The notes under the pieces were generated by a model. It ran no database searches, was not told where the DNA came from, and worked only from the letters and a program-made list of their open reading frames with translations. Shown one piece after another: positions 1 through 13,900 of a DNA stretch of 64,000 nucleotides. Source of the DNA: Acanthornis magna (lineage: Eukaryota; Chordata; Aves; Passeriformes; Acanthizidae); contig JAWUZG010000137.1 of assembly GCA_036785705.1 (NCBI GenBank), positions 1-64,000 of the forward strand, read 5' to 3'. The number at the start of each line of letters is the position of its first letter. The first letter of the stretch is position 1. Position numbers and translations under genes: made by a program.

Positions 1-28
1 TTTCAAACAAACAAACACACACACACAA
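1..28. repeat. (CAAA)/(CA)n microsatellite
   Basis: The window opens with CAAA units that grade into a CA dinucleotide run. It is a simple repeat cut by the window edge, so its full length is unknown. Confidence 0.85.
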
Positions 29-1270
29 CCCCCTGCCATTCATTGCATGAGATAACCCCTGTGTTCTTGTGGGAATCTCACTGTGACTGCTGATGACATG
101 TTGTACACAGCATCGCAAATGTCGCTGAGCTGGGAAATTGACATCCTCTGTACCCAACTTTGGGACTCTGCAGAGACAGACTCAGCTCCATGTTCACCAC
201 ACAGACGATATTGAACGTCAAACCAATTAATGTCAGTTGTGCTTCTGGGTGAGTATTTACCCAAGTGTGGTGGTAATAAGGCACTTGACAAGCTACTGAT
301 AACAAGTATGGCAGAACTACATAAATTTAATTCTATGTTGTCTACCTGTCTTTTGGGTTATTTCTGTGAGCCAACAGGAAGCAACACCACACTTTCCCTT
401 TTCCCTAAAACTAATATTTGTTCCTTTTTATTTGCTGCTTTCTTCCATCTGAAAGAAAACCTGCATGTAATGAAATGATCTTCTCCATTAGAAAATCCAT
501 CCTCTGAGTGAAAGATATGTATACATATACTTGAAGGCAGAAATCGTGTCATCTACTCATATATTAAAGTGTTGTTGCAGTTCTGATTCTGAATCCATCT
601 CCTATTTGCATTTCTTCATTAATGCCCCCTTTAATTTGGTATCAGTTAATGTTATTTAGGTAGATCACCAGTGAGAACGCATTGTACGTTGCAAAAATCA
701 AAATAACCTAATGTAAAAGAGTGACTGCTACCCACGAATTGTTCCCATTCATGATCCATGGAGCTACATTCTAACAAATGATCAGTTCCTACTGAGTTCT
801 TAATTTATAGAGGAATAGTACATTCAATTAAACCTGGGGTTCTGTAAGGATTATTATTTAACATATATGTCCAGTAATTCATGGTAACTGCTAGGGCAGT
901 ACATTAAATGATATGTATCATCTATTTGTTACAACAAAATACAAAAGGTTTACTTCTTTTCCTGTTCAAACAAAAAAATGACAAAATAAAATCTTAAAGA
1001 AAGACTTACAACTATTTTTGAGGGAAACCTAAACTGAATTACAAAGAACACAAGATTTGTATTACTAAATGATTAATTTTAAAGAGAAAACTAGAAGCAC
1101 ACAATAAAAAATGCAAGAGCACACTCATGATTTGTTATATTAAGGCCTTTAATCCAGATATTTAGAATCTGTCTTACCAGAATTAGCAAAAATATTTTTC
1201 ACTGTAGTAGATTCAGGGCCTCTTTTGTTTTCCCATACAAGTTCTGGACTTTTGGATGTCAAACCTCTGG

Positions 1271-1305
1271 TAAAAGTTTAACTGTCAAGTTAAAAGTTTA
1301 ACTGT
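1271..1305. repeat. 15-bp direct repeat with 5-bp spacer
   Basis: The 15-mer TAAAAGTTTAACTGT occurs at 1271-1285 and again at 1291-1305, separated by CAAGT. It is a perfect short tandem-like duplication, most simply explained by replication slippage. The unit does not match any repeat family I know. Confidence 0.9.
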
Positions 1306-1941
1306 TAAGATCCTTACATTGGTTCTTCATTGTCTTTGCTGAATTTTGAAGGGTTTATAATTGTGATTTTTTCCAAACAATTGTTACTAATATATTGATA
1401 ATTTATTAATTTTCATAAATTCCCTTTTTTTTTTTTAAAAAATAAGTGTTGAGAGATATAAACTGTTCAGAAGTTTCAATATTGCTAAATGTGCTTAACT
1501 TGTCCATTTATGTTTGCACACCTACTTTGGAAAAGAAGCTCTGGTCTCCAAACCAGTGATACTTTCTCAATCTAAAATATCCTCCTGTAGCTGTGCTTGC
1601 ACAGCTATTGTTTTGTGTTCTATTTTTGTGTTCTTGTCCTTTCAGGGTAGTAACTTACCTGCTTGCTAAAATTTATGGAGTTTAATGTTGTTTTTAGTTT
1701 CAGACACCTTTGATCATTGCTCATTGCTCTTTTCCTGAATATTTTGAACATCCACTGAATTAAAGGGCCTGTGAAATAGCAGATGTTTACATGTTCTCTT
1801 GCTGCTTTAGACATCAAAGCCTGCAACAAAAAGAGCCATGTGTGGCTCCAGGGTAAATCAGAGAAAATGGTGAACAATGAATCTTCAGCTATGTAAGTGG
1901 CTACTAAGTAGAACATGTTTTTTTACTGTCTTTAGAAGATA

Positions 1942-1989
1942 TAAATATCTATATAGATATATAGATATATAGATATATACATATATATG
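1942..1989. repeat. (TATAGATA)n microsatellite
   Basis: An imperfect tandem array of TATAGATA-type units, running into TATATACATATATATG. It is a simple AT-rich repeat, probably length-polymorphic. Confidence 0.85.
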
Positions 1990-2294
1990 CATTATACTCA
2001 TTAAGAAATAGATACCTTTCTAGCTCTTAGATTTTTTTTTTCTCTGTTTACTATAGAGTACTATTTTATTTAACCTTAGAGGTTATTCTTAAAATATGTA
2101 AGTGCATTCCATGAGAAAATAGGCCCCCTTGGAAGTGCTGGAAATAAAAGACAAAAGATTAAGGAAGACTTCAGCTCTTAGAAATATGTTTTTAGCCAAA
2201 GCTAAGCAAACAGACAGTCAGGTTCCCCTCATGCCACATTACTTGAGTTTTGAAAGGTCTCATACATGGCACCAGAATTAAAACTTCTTTCCAG

Positions 2295-2313
2295 CACAAG
2301 TTTTAAACTTGTG
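2295..2313. repeat. short near-perfect palindrome
   Basis: CACAAGTTT is followed after a single T by AAACTTGTG, giving two 9-bp arms that are exact inverse complements. It could form a tight hairpin or act as a dyad protein-binding site. By itself it is compatible with chance in 64 kb. Confidence 0.8.
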
Positions 2314-5300
2314 TTTAAAAGTTTTAATCTTATTTTATCTTAAGATTGAATCCAAGTGAGAGTCATTCACTCACCTGGATTTAGATAACCAAGTTACATT
2401 TTGTTGTATTTTAACAGAGAATACAATAACGTGTTTGTCGTTATGATCCACGTTGTGAAGGAATTTGTCACCCTCAGTGGCTGTGCAGGTGAGACAAAGC
2501 TCACAAAGGCTGTGTCTGCCCCTGGGGACGTGGCAGTGCCATGTGTGAGCTGCCAGCTGATGTTGATACGTGGGCAAGAGATTGCAGGCTTGGTGGCACA
2601 GTCCCTTGGGGATGATCCCAAATTTATTTGATATACTAGGTGTAAGTAGGTTCAGGGCGAAACAAAGGATACCCAGCTACCCATAGTGAAACAGTTTTCT
2701 ATGGAATAAGGACATATTTTCTCACTGCATGTGAAGCTACAAAACAGCCAGGTAGAGTCAAAGAAAGGCTCTGCTCTCCTTCCCTCCTGTCCAATCTGCT
2801 GTGACATGGATGTCAGATTGCAGAGAGGAGCAGTGATGTGCATGTTTTGGGTGTATTTGTTAGGTCCATTGTGCCTCCTTAATTTAGGGCCTAATTTAAC
2901 ACTGAAATAATTTTCTTGCATATACACAGGATTTAGAGAAACGATACAACTTAAACTCAGTAGTGTTGTTGTAGTATTGCTTCAATTATGCCCAAAATAA
3001 ATGCTGACTACTTTCTCTATAGCTAAGATTTATTGGGAAATGAATCCTAGAAACTTCCTTCCCTGAGTTGGGCTTTTGAGTAATTATACAGCATACACAA
3101 ACATCCTAGAGGTTTTGGCTGATGCTTTTATGTCTGATGTAATGAAAGCAAATTTGTACACAGTTTTGTCCTGGGCAATATAATTATTTTTTTGCCTTTG
3201 CCATTGGTCAATATTTGTTTTCCAGTATGTCCATTCAAATCGAAGCTGTTTGGCAATGAATGCATGTCCATCAGTCAAACTCTTGATTTGAAATAAGCAG
3301 AAAATATATGAAATCCAGATATTTATGAAAGAAAAAGAAGTGGAGGGTGAAAAAGGAAAAACAGAACTCAGTGATTTAAAAGATCTAATTGTCTGAATTG
3401 AACTTAAAGAGGTATTTGAAACTTCAAGAGCAGCTTTTTTAGTGCATTGTTTAGAATTACTCAATTGTTGTCTTTCTTTTCTTTTCTTTTTCTGCCACAT
3501 CCTCTAAACTGTTAAACGTTTAGAAGTAAATACGTTTAGAGTTATTGCAACACTGGTGTTGAAAATGAAATTTTCTCTTAATGTTTAAAGATTACTTTGA
3601 GGTTATTTCTTTTAATTGAAACAATATATTTTAATGTCACAAAGCTGCCACCAGTTTATTAGAAAAGGTAATTTTATCCTATAGCAGGGATAGCAGCTAC
3701 TTTGTGCTATGATTCTCCCTGGAATGTACAAGAAGAAATACCCAATAGCAAGAGAGAATGGGGCCTGGAAGTGACACCATTCTTATGTTTACAGATTGCA
3801 TGATTCTCTTTGGCAGTGTACCACAATAATTGTTATGTTTCTACTGTCCCCATTTTCATGATTATTAGATCGTTACATTTAGCTTAAACCAATTTAAGTT
3901 TGTATTAGCAAGAATTGGTGATCATCTCTCACCTCTGACCTTTGGGTTAATGAGAAGTTCCTCTGTATAATTGCTATATCTTAAGATGCCACTGCGGTGT
4001 GTAATTGTTACCTCTGTAAAATGATATTTAAAGTTTGTTTTACATGAGCAAGTAAAATGACATTATTTCTGCAGTGAGGAATAATTATCTGTCTCCTAGC
4101 TGAAAATATGTACTGTAGATAAATTGTGTTGGTATTGCAGCCTTTGTAAGAAAAGTTACTTAAAAGAGGAATGTTGAAAAATACGTCTGTCTACTGCATG
4201 CTGATAGAGTAATATTATTACTTTACGATATAACATTCTAGACAAACAAAAAAGTTGATTTTGCTCTGAAGATATGGATAAAAATGGAGCAGACATGATG
4301 ATTTTACACTTTGTTTATAAGAAAATGCAGCCATGAAAGGAAATATCTGCTTGCTCTAATGGATTAAGAAGTGCCTAAAACTCTGTGTACTCATCTGATA
4401 CTTATATGGGTTGATACAGGCATGAAGTACTGACCCTGAAACATGCATTTTCACCTTGCAATTTTCTGTATATGATAGTGAATTGCACATTAAGTATTAT
4501 ATATGTGTTCTTCCTCTGCTGCTTTAATTAATTCAGCTATAAAAAAGATCACTCCATGAATATTTTGACATTCAGGAAAGTTTTTATTCAATATTTATTT
4601 ATCAGGACAACATTTACTGTGTGACAATTACTTTCAATTTCAAAAACTGTTTCCATATATAGCATAGGACCCACCGACCTTGATCTGCTATGAATTGCCT
4701 TTTCAATTCTACACAGAGTTGAAACAAGGGTGGTGCACGAGCCAGCAGCCTTGAATTTGTTTTCCTCATCTTATACAAACTTCGCAGAGTATCACTTGCC
4801 TGTTATTAAGAAGAGAAGCTATGTTACTTTTATTTGCAAACGCTCTCTTCTATGTCTTTCTCTACGGGAATAGTGTATGATTCTAATATTAATCAGTAAT
4901 TTATTCAGTTTTACTTTCTCTTTTAAAAAAATCATGTAAAATAACTCACTTCTCACTAATATTGCTTTACCAGTCTCAACGGTTAAGAAGATCATTTACA
5001 ATGCACTGTGGAACAAGGTCTCTCATTTTCATTGTATTGGTCTAGTGCCTCTCTGAATTTGCAAACAGACTGTCAAGAGCACACTTAAGAGAAAGACTAT
5101 TTTGCTTACATTTCCCAGATACGTTTAATTTTGCAATTGTTTAAAAGCATCTCTTTTTAGTTTACTCGGCTTAAATTTTTTATGATTTTTCCAACAACTA
5201 ATAAAATTTATATTGTCTGTCTTTTTTTTTTGCAAATTTTAAAATAAATAAAATACAGCACAGATGCATAATGTATATAAGTAGCACTCCTTTTACATGA

Positions 5301-7982
5301 GGTGGAATTCACAGTAATGGTATAATTGATTGACCTGTAAAACTCCACATTTACTTCAAAAGAATTAAAACCTAGTCCTGCTATATTAAAGATATACTTT
5401 CTTTAAACTTATGATAAGAAAGAACTTCTTAACAAAAAACACATTTGCTGATGTAAGGTATTTTTATAAGCTCTTAACTGTGTGCATTTACTCTATAATA
5501 TGTTAACCTTTGCATCCATTTTGACTACTAGAGGAGGAAAGTTACAAATAGATTCTCATGGTAAAAATATCATTAACTGCTTAGAAAATGGATGGCAACA
5601 CTCACATGTGCATGTTTTAGGAGGTCAAGTATATTATAAGTGGTGTGCCAGAAAGAAAGAGGCATATAATAGGATTGAATATAATGTGGATGGAAAGCAA
5701 ACTAAAAATTACAAATAGTTTACTTATATAGAGAAATAAATCTAGACTGTTATTGCCAAAGCAGTTTGCAATAGTGGTTTAAGGGTTCTATATAACACTT
5801 TTATTTCCACAAAATGTCTTAGATATTTTGTCTTCTCTGAATTTCTCAAGATTCATATGTCAAAGATGAAAATAGTTCCCTAAAGATATTTTCTACATCA
5901 ACTGGTTTTTTCAGGTTCTTTAGCTGTCATCTTACCAGGCTGGATATAATTACAATAATAATTCCAATTTACTCTGTTTTATCCCTAAGTGCAAAAGGAA
6001 CACCCAAACCAAAATCAACCAACCAACCAACCAAAATACTCTGCCCATTTATTAGACTGGGCAGCCTCTTCATATTTTCCTGAAAAGAGGATGCAGTGTA
6101 TTAGCAGGCATAATAAAGTTGCTGAGGCACTAGGACATGCATTAAATCCTTGTTTGCCTAAGAAATGCTGCACAGTGCACTGCCTAATGAAGGGTCTTGA
6201 AAAACGAAATTGTACATCGCAGTCCTCCAATTAAAATTATTGAGAAAAACTATGCTACCTTGTATGCTTCACAAGTGATGGAATCTGTAATTCTCAGACA
6301 ATTCTTTAATATCGGCTCACTAATATAGCAAACAAATGTGTCATAAAATCATAGGGATTTTCATTGAAACACTTGAGTATATTCAGAAACATACATGGCA
6401 AAAAAAAATAGGAACATTATTTACAAACATATAGGCAGATAAAATCATTATTTGGATTAAAATAGAATTATACATTTGAAATACCAGAAGGCGGACTAAT
6501 AGTTATCCCTGGAACACCTGTTAAAGTGATAATTGCTCTAATAGTACTTGCTATTTACTGTAGTCCAGCAGCAGCACTATCCTTGACTAATGGAGTTATT
6601 CTTCAGGAAAACCAATTTCCAGATCTCAGTTTACATGTTTTCTGAAAAATAAAATAAAATAAGAATCAAAATATTAATATTTTTACCAGTTATGAAAGAG
6701 TTGTGGGAACTATAATCCTGGCAAAATCAGCATCTATTACCTCTGTTTATTTTAATTATTTTGTAAAATTGTGTACATAAAGAGCTTTTCATCTTTGGAG
6801 GCATTATATTTGGGCAAGAAATTAAAAACTACCTGGAAACAAAAGAAAAAGAAAGAAACAGAAAAACCAGTCTGCTACATAATGAAAATTCAAAGATTGT
6901 TTACCACTGGTGATGGGAACAAATAGTTGTTTCACTCAGCCCAACTTAGTAAAAAAAAGGAACAATGGTAACTACACATTGTCCTGTGGTAGGTTCCAAA
7001 TGGCAGTGCTTGGTTTACCAAGCTTATTCTTCTCACAGAACTCCAGACATAACTTTTATGTGCAGTGGCAAATCATCTGAAAATCAAAACAAGTCTTGGC
7101 CACAGTTTTTAAAGCTTTTTTGTGTGAAGAGAAAGAATAAGCTACAATGAGTCTCAATCACAGTTCAATTATGGTAGATATCAGGAAAAGTTGGGAAAAG
7201 ACTTAAAAACAAATACATCAAGTTCAGGTGGAGCTTCAAGGAGTCCATTGATGTCTCTGACAAGCAATTACAAGTCCACACAGATATCCAAAATCACATA
7301 AAGCAAACTCAGTGATCGATAATACAGGTTTGGTTATCCAAGGAGCAGGTAATTTGCCAGATGTACCCAAAAATACAACAATCTTCTGTTTTCATCTAAG
7401 AAGTAGATAAAAGAGTTAGACCACTTGGGTAAGAGTAACAAGATAGAAGAAAATCAAATTTTCCAAAAATGTATTGGAATTTCCTTTAGTGATGAGATAT
7501 TGAAATACCTGAGTAACTTAAATGGGAAGAAAAGAACATATGTGTAGAGATCTAATTAGTAATTGTTCTTCAAAACAGCTAGAAATTCTCAGTTGAGAGA
7601 AGTGGGAGACAGACAGTTTACTGCAAATAGCACTAATTGCCCCTTGTATTTATATAAAAGTCATAAACCAAGAATGCAGAGGGAGAAAACCCAAGCAAAT
7701 GTAAGAAACTCAACCTTGTCAACACTACATGCTTTCCTTTTCTCACTCTCTTTTTTTTTCCCAGGTTAATGTTTTGCTGACATAAAGTATTCATTGCTTC
7801 AGACCCACACTGTAAAATCCTCAGTAATACTGTGTAGAGCAGCTGGATTATTGTTTATCAGGAACTAAATGAATACATTTTTTTGTCACTGAGGTGTTGT
7901 CTTTGATAGAAATTTAATTAAACTTTTCGCATACCTGAACTGGGTAAGTGAACTATTGCTATACTACAGGTAAGTTGATAGC

Positions 7983-8006
7983 AAAAAAAAAAAAAAAAAA
8001 AAAAAA
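7983..8006. repeat. poly(A)24 tract
   Basis: An uninterrupted run of 24 A residues. I looked upstream for a processed pseudogene or a LINE 3' end that the run could be the tail of and recognised none, so it is annotated only as a homopolymer. Confidence 0.9.
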
Positions 8007-9578
8007 TGGCAAAAGAAAGACAGTGTCATTTTCTACGTACTTCAGTCATAATTCATTGTATTCACTGAATTGATTCATTGATTTTCAAGTTTCATATCTC
8101 TTTTGTATTTTCAGCACCATATGTGTATATAATCAGATTTTGTGGGCTGCAAGCAATAAACAGCCATAAATTTTCTTCATCTTTAAAAAATAACTAACTG
8201 GATTACAAATTATGTTGCTTAGTTTCCTACCAGCTCCTTGGTTCATTCTTTAATCATTATTTATATTCAAGGATTTATTTCCCTTCCAAAACAAGAGCTT
8301 TCAATGGCATAGGTATACAAATAAGATGTGAAGACTATATAATCACAGACCTACTTAACCCTCCTTCCTCCTTTCTGATCCTCCCCATATTTTTATTTCT
8401 TCCCACTCAATTAACTCTCTTTTGTCAAATGCTCATTTCGGTTTTGTTTCACAGTCTTCAGCACCATAGGACCATTTAACGCCCTCGGTTACTCCTGGGC
8501 CCTAAATTGCTCTTTTGCTGTCTGCTTTTCCTGTCCACTGGAGGAGAAAACATCATTTCAACACACTTAGTTTTGCAGAAGATAGGAGACTTTGGGCTCT
8601 CTGAGTGACTGAGTCAAGTGCAGAAACAATGGCAAAAAGTAAAAGGGCTCTCATCAGAGAAAATTGACGCAGAAAGAAATGTTCTCTCTCTAATACAACA
8701 AAAGCCACAATAGCTTTGTTCATTTCAAAAAGACAACTGAAGCACCAGGGCAGTTTCTGTTGATGCTATTCTGGAATGGGAAAACAACCTTGATAGCAAT
8801 GAAACTTTAGCTTTTTTCTCTTTGTTTTCCCCTCTCTGTCCATCTGGCAGCAGAGGGATGTCAGAGTCTGATCCAGCCAGCTGCAGGGCCATTTTTTTCC
8901 CTTAGTCACACAGCTCCAGTTAGAGTGGAGGAAGCCAGCTGGAGCTAACTCAGGAGCACTGGGTATAAGCAAGAGAGGGATTTGGACTGTGCCATCGGTA
9001 TGAATTTTGCACCATGGCAGAGAAAGGAACAAGGTAGAGTAATGTATGGCAAGTGCAGCTGAGACTGAAAATGTCTCATTTGTATTTCTCCCTGCTAATT
9101 ACTGATTCTCAAATGTTGCTCATCCAGTGGTGCTCCCTGATTTTCTCGCAAGACTAGTGGTAGGGCTATTGGACCTGCACTTCAAATATCCCAGATTATC
9201 TATTCCGGTAAGTGATTTTGGTCCCATTTGCTTACTTCAAGGGTTATTAATAAATTGCTCACATACTGTGGCATCTCACATCTTCTAGTTGCTGTTGGTG
9301 TAAGCTCCAAGAAAATTCAATGCTAATGCCAAAGGCACTGACTGAGCAAACTTCAATTCTGAAAGTCAAGGGGTCAAAGCCAAAACAATAGACAAGCTGT
9401 TCGTACTGGAACAACAGAAAGAAAATATGAATAACAATGACTTGAAATATCTTTCTTCATTAAAATCATGTCTGTGTGGTGCTTTCCTTCTTGAGGACTC
9501 TGCATCATTTAAAGATACATTTATTTATAAAGTGCAATCTTTGGAGCATTTCAGAGCTTCTTTAAAATCCCATCAGCT

Positions 9579-9580
<2 letters not shown>

Positions 9581-9617
<37 letters not shown>

Positions 9618-9620
9618 TTT
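9581..9620. repeat. poly(T)31 tract
   Basis: A run of 31 T residues (9581-9611) followed by ACTTTTTTT. It could be the complement of a retroposed poly(A) tail, but no gene-like sequence was recognised on the expected downstream side. The tract inflates the apparent open frame that crosses it. Confidence 0.9.
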
Positions 9621-10559
9621 AGACTGATGAAGCTAACAGAAAAAAAATGCAGCTTTCTACCCAGATAAATGATGGACAAACTCTTACTGGGGACACCAGT
9701 CTTCTTCCACTTATTAGTAACAGAGAAATTCCTTTAGCTGAGAGGTCAAGCTTACTTCCGGTACATAAATATGATTGCATACAACATCATTGTAAATATG
9801 TACCACCAGGTCAGTCATCAAGTGAAACAAACTTTCTCAAGAAAAATGTCCCTACAGCTCATGGACATGTGAATAGCTAGGGGTCTGCTCAACTTTTGTT
9901 GAATAAAGTGGTGATTTAGAATTTAAATTGCTCTCAACAATATTTGAAAATAATTCTGTGAGTTTTCAAAAAGAGAAGAAAATGCTGTATTAAACTATGA
10001 CTCTTTTTATGTTCATATTTCACTGTGCTTTCTGTATGAAGGTGTAATGAAGTGTTATATTATTCTATAGCTCCTCAAATTACCATGAAATATCAAGGAG
10101 AGAAGGAAGAAAGAAAAGATGAAGAAGGAATGAAAAGTCTTATCTATGCCTAATTTTGTGAGGCTTATTTCATTCCAAGAGGAGTCTGTGAAAAAAAAAA
10201 AATCTTTCCAACATCTACACCAACTAATACATCAGGTAATTTTTATATTTTTAATCTACAGGTATTAATATGTAAAGCTGGATTCCAACTTTAAATTGTA
10301 ACTTAATGATTTTGCATTTTGCTTCCTCATCTCACTTAGTAGCTTAGAGTAAAATTTACACATGGTTGCATAGCACTTCTCTGAAGGGATCTTTATATTT
10401 TAATAACAGAAGTGGCTGCAAAACAGCATGCCTAGATAAATCTTTGCTACACTTAGTTGCAAAACTAAATGATTTTGTAAGAGTTGAGGCTTCTCCTCTA
10501 GTAAGAGGTTAGTGCCTGATAGGTTTTTCTGTGGTATACTGGAAAATGCTTAGGATCCC

Positions 10560-10960
10560 ACTATCCCAGCACATTTGGTTCACCTCCAGAGCTGCTCCAC
10601 CGCAGCTACTTTCCACACTTATCCTGGAGCGCAGCATTGGCAGTGTGAGCACAGCCAGTCTGTTTCAGCATCGCACAGGTCAGTTTAAATCACATCAGAG
10701 AGAGCAGTGACTTCCAGCAGAGGAAAGGGAAGCAGCAGCGGAGCAGTCAATCACAAGCATTTGTCTGACTAATCAGCTCACGCTGTTGATTGCGGCACCT
10801 CTGCTGAGCGGGCAGCAGCTCATGGCTTGATGGCAGTAATTTCTTAAAGCACTAAGAATGTGAGTACTCTGTGAGCTCTTAAAAAGCTGCAAATGGCGTT
10901 AGGCAGATCTGCAGGGAAAGCAAAAAGTTCTGGTCCAGTCTTATGACTCAAAAGTGTATT
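10560..10960. other. more GC-rich block, possible conserved non-coding element
   Basis: This block is clearly richer in G+C and CpG than its surroundings. It contains several E-box-like or AT/GC mixed motifs, for example AATCAGCTCACG and GTTGATTGCGG. No open frame of note crosses it and it resembles no repeat I know. The composition is what one sees in conserved enhancers or in an old promoter, but without an alignment this is only a suggestion. Confidence 0.3.
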
Positions 10961-13900
10961 TACATAGAGAAATGCATGAATGCCTTCTGTCTCACTGGAT
11001 CCTCAGCTGATCAATTTTGGCATATTCACTCACTAGTAATGCACTGTATTCTTCTCTTGAGGATTTTATTGCTTATTTACTGATAGATACATAAATAAAT
11101 AAATAAGTGTGCCTACTTCCTGGTCAGTTTTACACCTCACAGTCTCATGTAAGTTTCTTCACTAGTTGCTGCATTGAGGTGGTTCATCTGAGTACAATCT
11201 GAGGTATTAACTGTTCAGCAGAGAGGGGAGACAGTCTGGGAATTTGTTCCAGATGGTGCCATGGGAGGTGTCACAAAAGCTCAAAAGCATCATTCTTTTT
11301 AAATCAATGCTAGAATTTTACCAGGATTATGATTAATTTCAAAACCCAATAATTATTTCCTGTTTCATCACCTTCTTGCTCCAGTCACTCACTGTTTCTC
11401 AGTCATTTTCTCAGCTTTGATCTAGTCACCTTTGCGAAAATTCTCTTCTGTCTTCATAGGCCAAATTTATAAATAAAATACAGTCCTTAAAATCTGAGGC
11501 AACCCCACTCTGAGTCTGGCGTTCAAGGAAATTTAAATGGTGATCTCGCTCAGTGAAGATTTCATAATTTTGCTGGCCTGAAGTGCTTAAATTCTCACAG
11601 GATATAATACAGTATTCTAACAGTACATTCTTGTTTCCCATAATTTAGAGTTGAAGGCAATTATGATAACTTTGGGTTTAATACTAATTATTGACACGCA
11701 CAAGTGATTGTAAGTATACAAGTATCACAGTGGTTTTGCCTCAAAAACAGTGGAAACTAGATGTTGATATGTATTTTTAACATACCTCTTAAGGAGAACT
11801 GTTCCAATGCTTGCTTCAATTTCAATACTATTTTATTAAATAAGCAGTGACGTTAAAAGCACAGATACAGGTCATGTGTTAAGCTATGCAGAAGAAACAT
11901 GGTTAAAGGTAGAGTCTGACTCCGATTTATCTTCTTGAACGTTGCTTGAATTTAGTAAAGCAAATTCAGGCCAGTAATTTCTTTTGGAATTAAATCTAAA
12001 TGTCCTACCACTTGGGCAAAGACTGCCATTAACTTTTCAGCAAAATAGGTGCCCAATGTCAATGTTTTTCTCTCTTGCTGAATATTACGTCCAGAAACTA
12101 AACCTAGCATTAATTCATATGATAATGAAATAATTCTGAAGTCAAACACATAGTCCATTTGCTCTATATGGGTGAAATAACCCAACACATGATTAGACAT
12201 GGAGATTACATTTCTGGTTATTGGATACATAAGAGTGAATCAATAAATCCTGAATAATGTCAATATAGCTCAATGTTAAAAAAAAAATAGGAAAAAATTG
12301 ACAGTTCAATCTGTCCTTGTCCTTCACATGGCCTGTTTTCTGAAGTGAACTATTTTGCTATGTTTGAAACATAAAATCAAGTTCTGTCTGTTTATTAAAT
12401 ATATGTTTTATATGAAGTCAGCATTGCTGAGAAGGGATTTTGTGGAGTAATTTTAAAATACTTCATGAAATAAATAGCATTCAGGTCTTGACATTTTTAT
12501 ACTTCAAAATTTCTTTTATCTACAGTCAGACATCAATTAGAAATCATATGAAATCAACTAAAAATTGCTGATACTTCAGGTCATCCACTTCCTAATTATT
12601 TCTTGTATATTTCTCTGTAAGGTGAGCTACCCTATGCAGGACAGAAAGCCACTGGCACAGAATACGGATGAGTGAAGTGTGCAGTTACAAAACAGCCTGT
12701 AAAAGAGAAAGTACTGGATGCACAGCAACTTCAGAGGCACCTGCTTCAGTCTCCCAATTTTTCAGGTGCAAAATTGCCCTTGTGATGTACACATCTCCTG
12801 CAATTTCTACTAAATGTATAATCTACATTGAAACCGCGTTGGCATTTTTTTCAGGGACTAGAATGGGGGGCGTTCATATCTTCTTAAATTTACTTGTGTT
12901 CTAAACTAGCAACACAGCAACAAGCCTTATTAGTCTAAGAGGTATTGGAGAAAAAACTCACATTTTTTTCACCCTAGAAAACACTGGACATTTGTACTTT
13001 AAATATAATTCTTCTAAAACAAATTCATCTTATTAAAGACACTAACTCAACAGGAGAAAAATGGATCTTTCTCTTGATACGACTGTCAGAGACAAACTGT
13101 TACAAATGAATTTGTCTCTTACTATTATCTTCTGTTCCTACATAATTGCAGAATAAGCAGTCAAAACAGAGAAAAAAGGCAGACTATTCTTTTCAGTTTT
13201 TATAACACCAGACTCAGGCTAAAGATATTTAATCACAAGGTGTTCCAGTGGCCAGATTTGCAGAAATGAATGCAAAGTCCTGCACTGCCAGGCTGTCGAT
13301 GGAGCAGATAATCAGACATTAGTCTTCTCAGCCCAGTCTTCAAATGAGTCTTTTGGGCAACAATAATAAATCCAGTCACATATGTTTCATTATTTCTCAT
13401 ATTCGTTATTTCTGTCTTAATCTTGTTATGACATATTTTTCTGTTTTTAGTCCAATGATATTAGAATAATATATTTTGCCCTTTGTTTCTTCTATAGCCA
13501 TACACATTGCAAAAAAATAAATCATTAATGATTTTTATTTTATTTTATTTTAAGAGTTTTCATCACAGGGAGATATTAGAGCTGATAAACCATTTTCTAT
13601 CTTAAGGTCATACTTCTTTCTGAAACACAGTAAACTATTGTTTCTGAATATCTTTTGTACCTAAGCTAACCTATTGACAATTAAGTGTGTCTTTGATCCA
13701 AGAGCTTTAGAGGTAGATTAGCCTGTAATAGTAATTGAGAAAGCATTACGTAAGTAAAGTAACTGGCATGATTTATTGCTATGTCAAGTAATAAACATTG
13801 CCTTCTGAGACTTTTTTCATCAGAATGATCAGGATCTGTGCCTCACCTTGTACCAAACTCGACTCATGCTTTAATTTTTAGCAACTTTCTTTTTCATATT

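Larger units (their letters stand above)
29..10559. other. anonymous AT-rich non-coding DNA
   Basis: I see no gene and no recognisable interspersed repeat here. Stops are frequent in all frames. The longest open frame (3084-3500, minus strand, 138 codons) is rich in Lys, Ser, Ile and Phe with no domain or signal sequence, and looks like chance in AT-rich DNA. A more GC-rich patch at about 2450-2630 is discussed as a finding. Microsatellites, a poly(A) and a poly(T) tract are listed separately. The stretch could be intergenic or intronic; the sequence alone does not say which. Confidence 0.7.

Noticed and set aside
3084..3500. 138-codon minus-strand open frame
   Set aside because: Its composition follows the AT-rich DNA, with Lys-, Ser- and Phe-rich segments, no recognisable domain, and no promoter or splice context.
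7983..8006. Poly(A) as the tail of a processed pseudogene
   Set aside because: No gene-like sequence or 3' UTR signal could be recognised upstream, so only a homopolymer is annotated.
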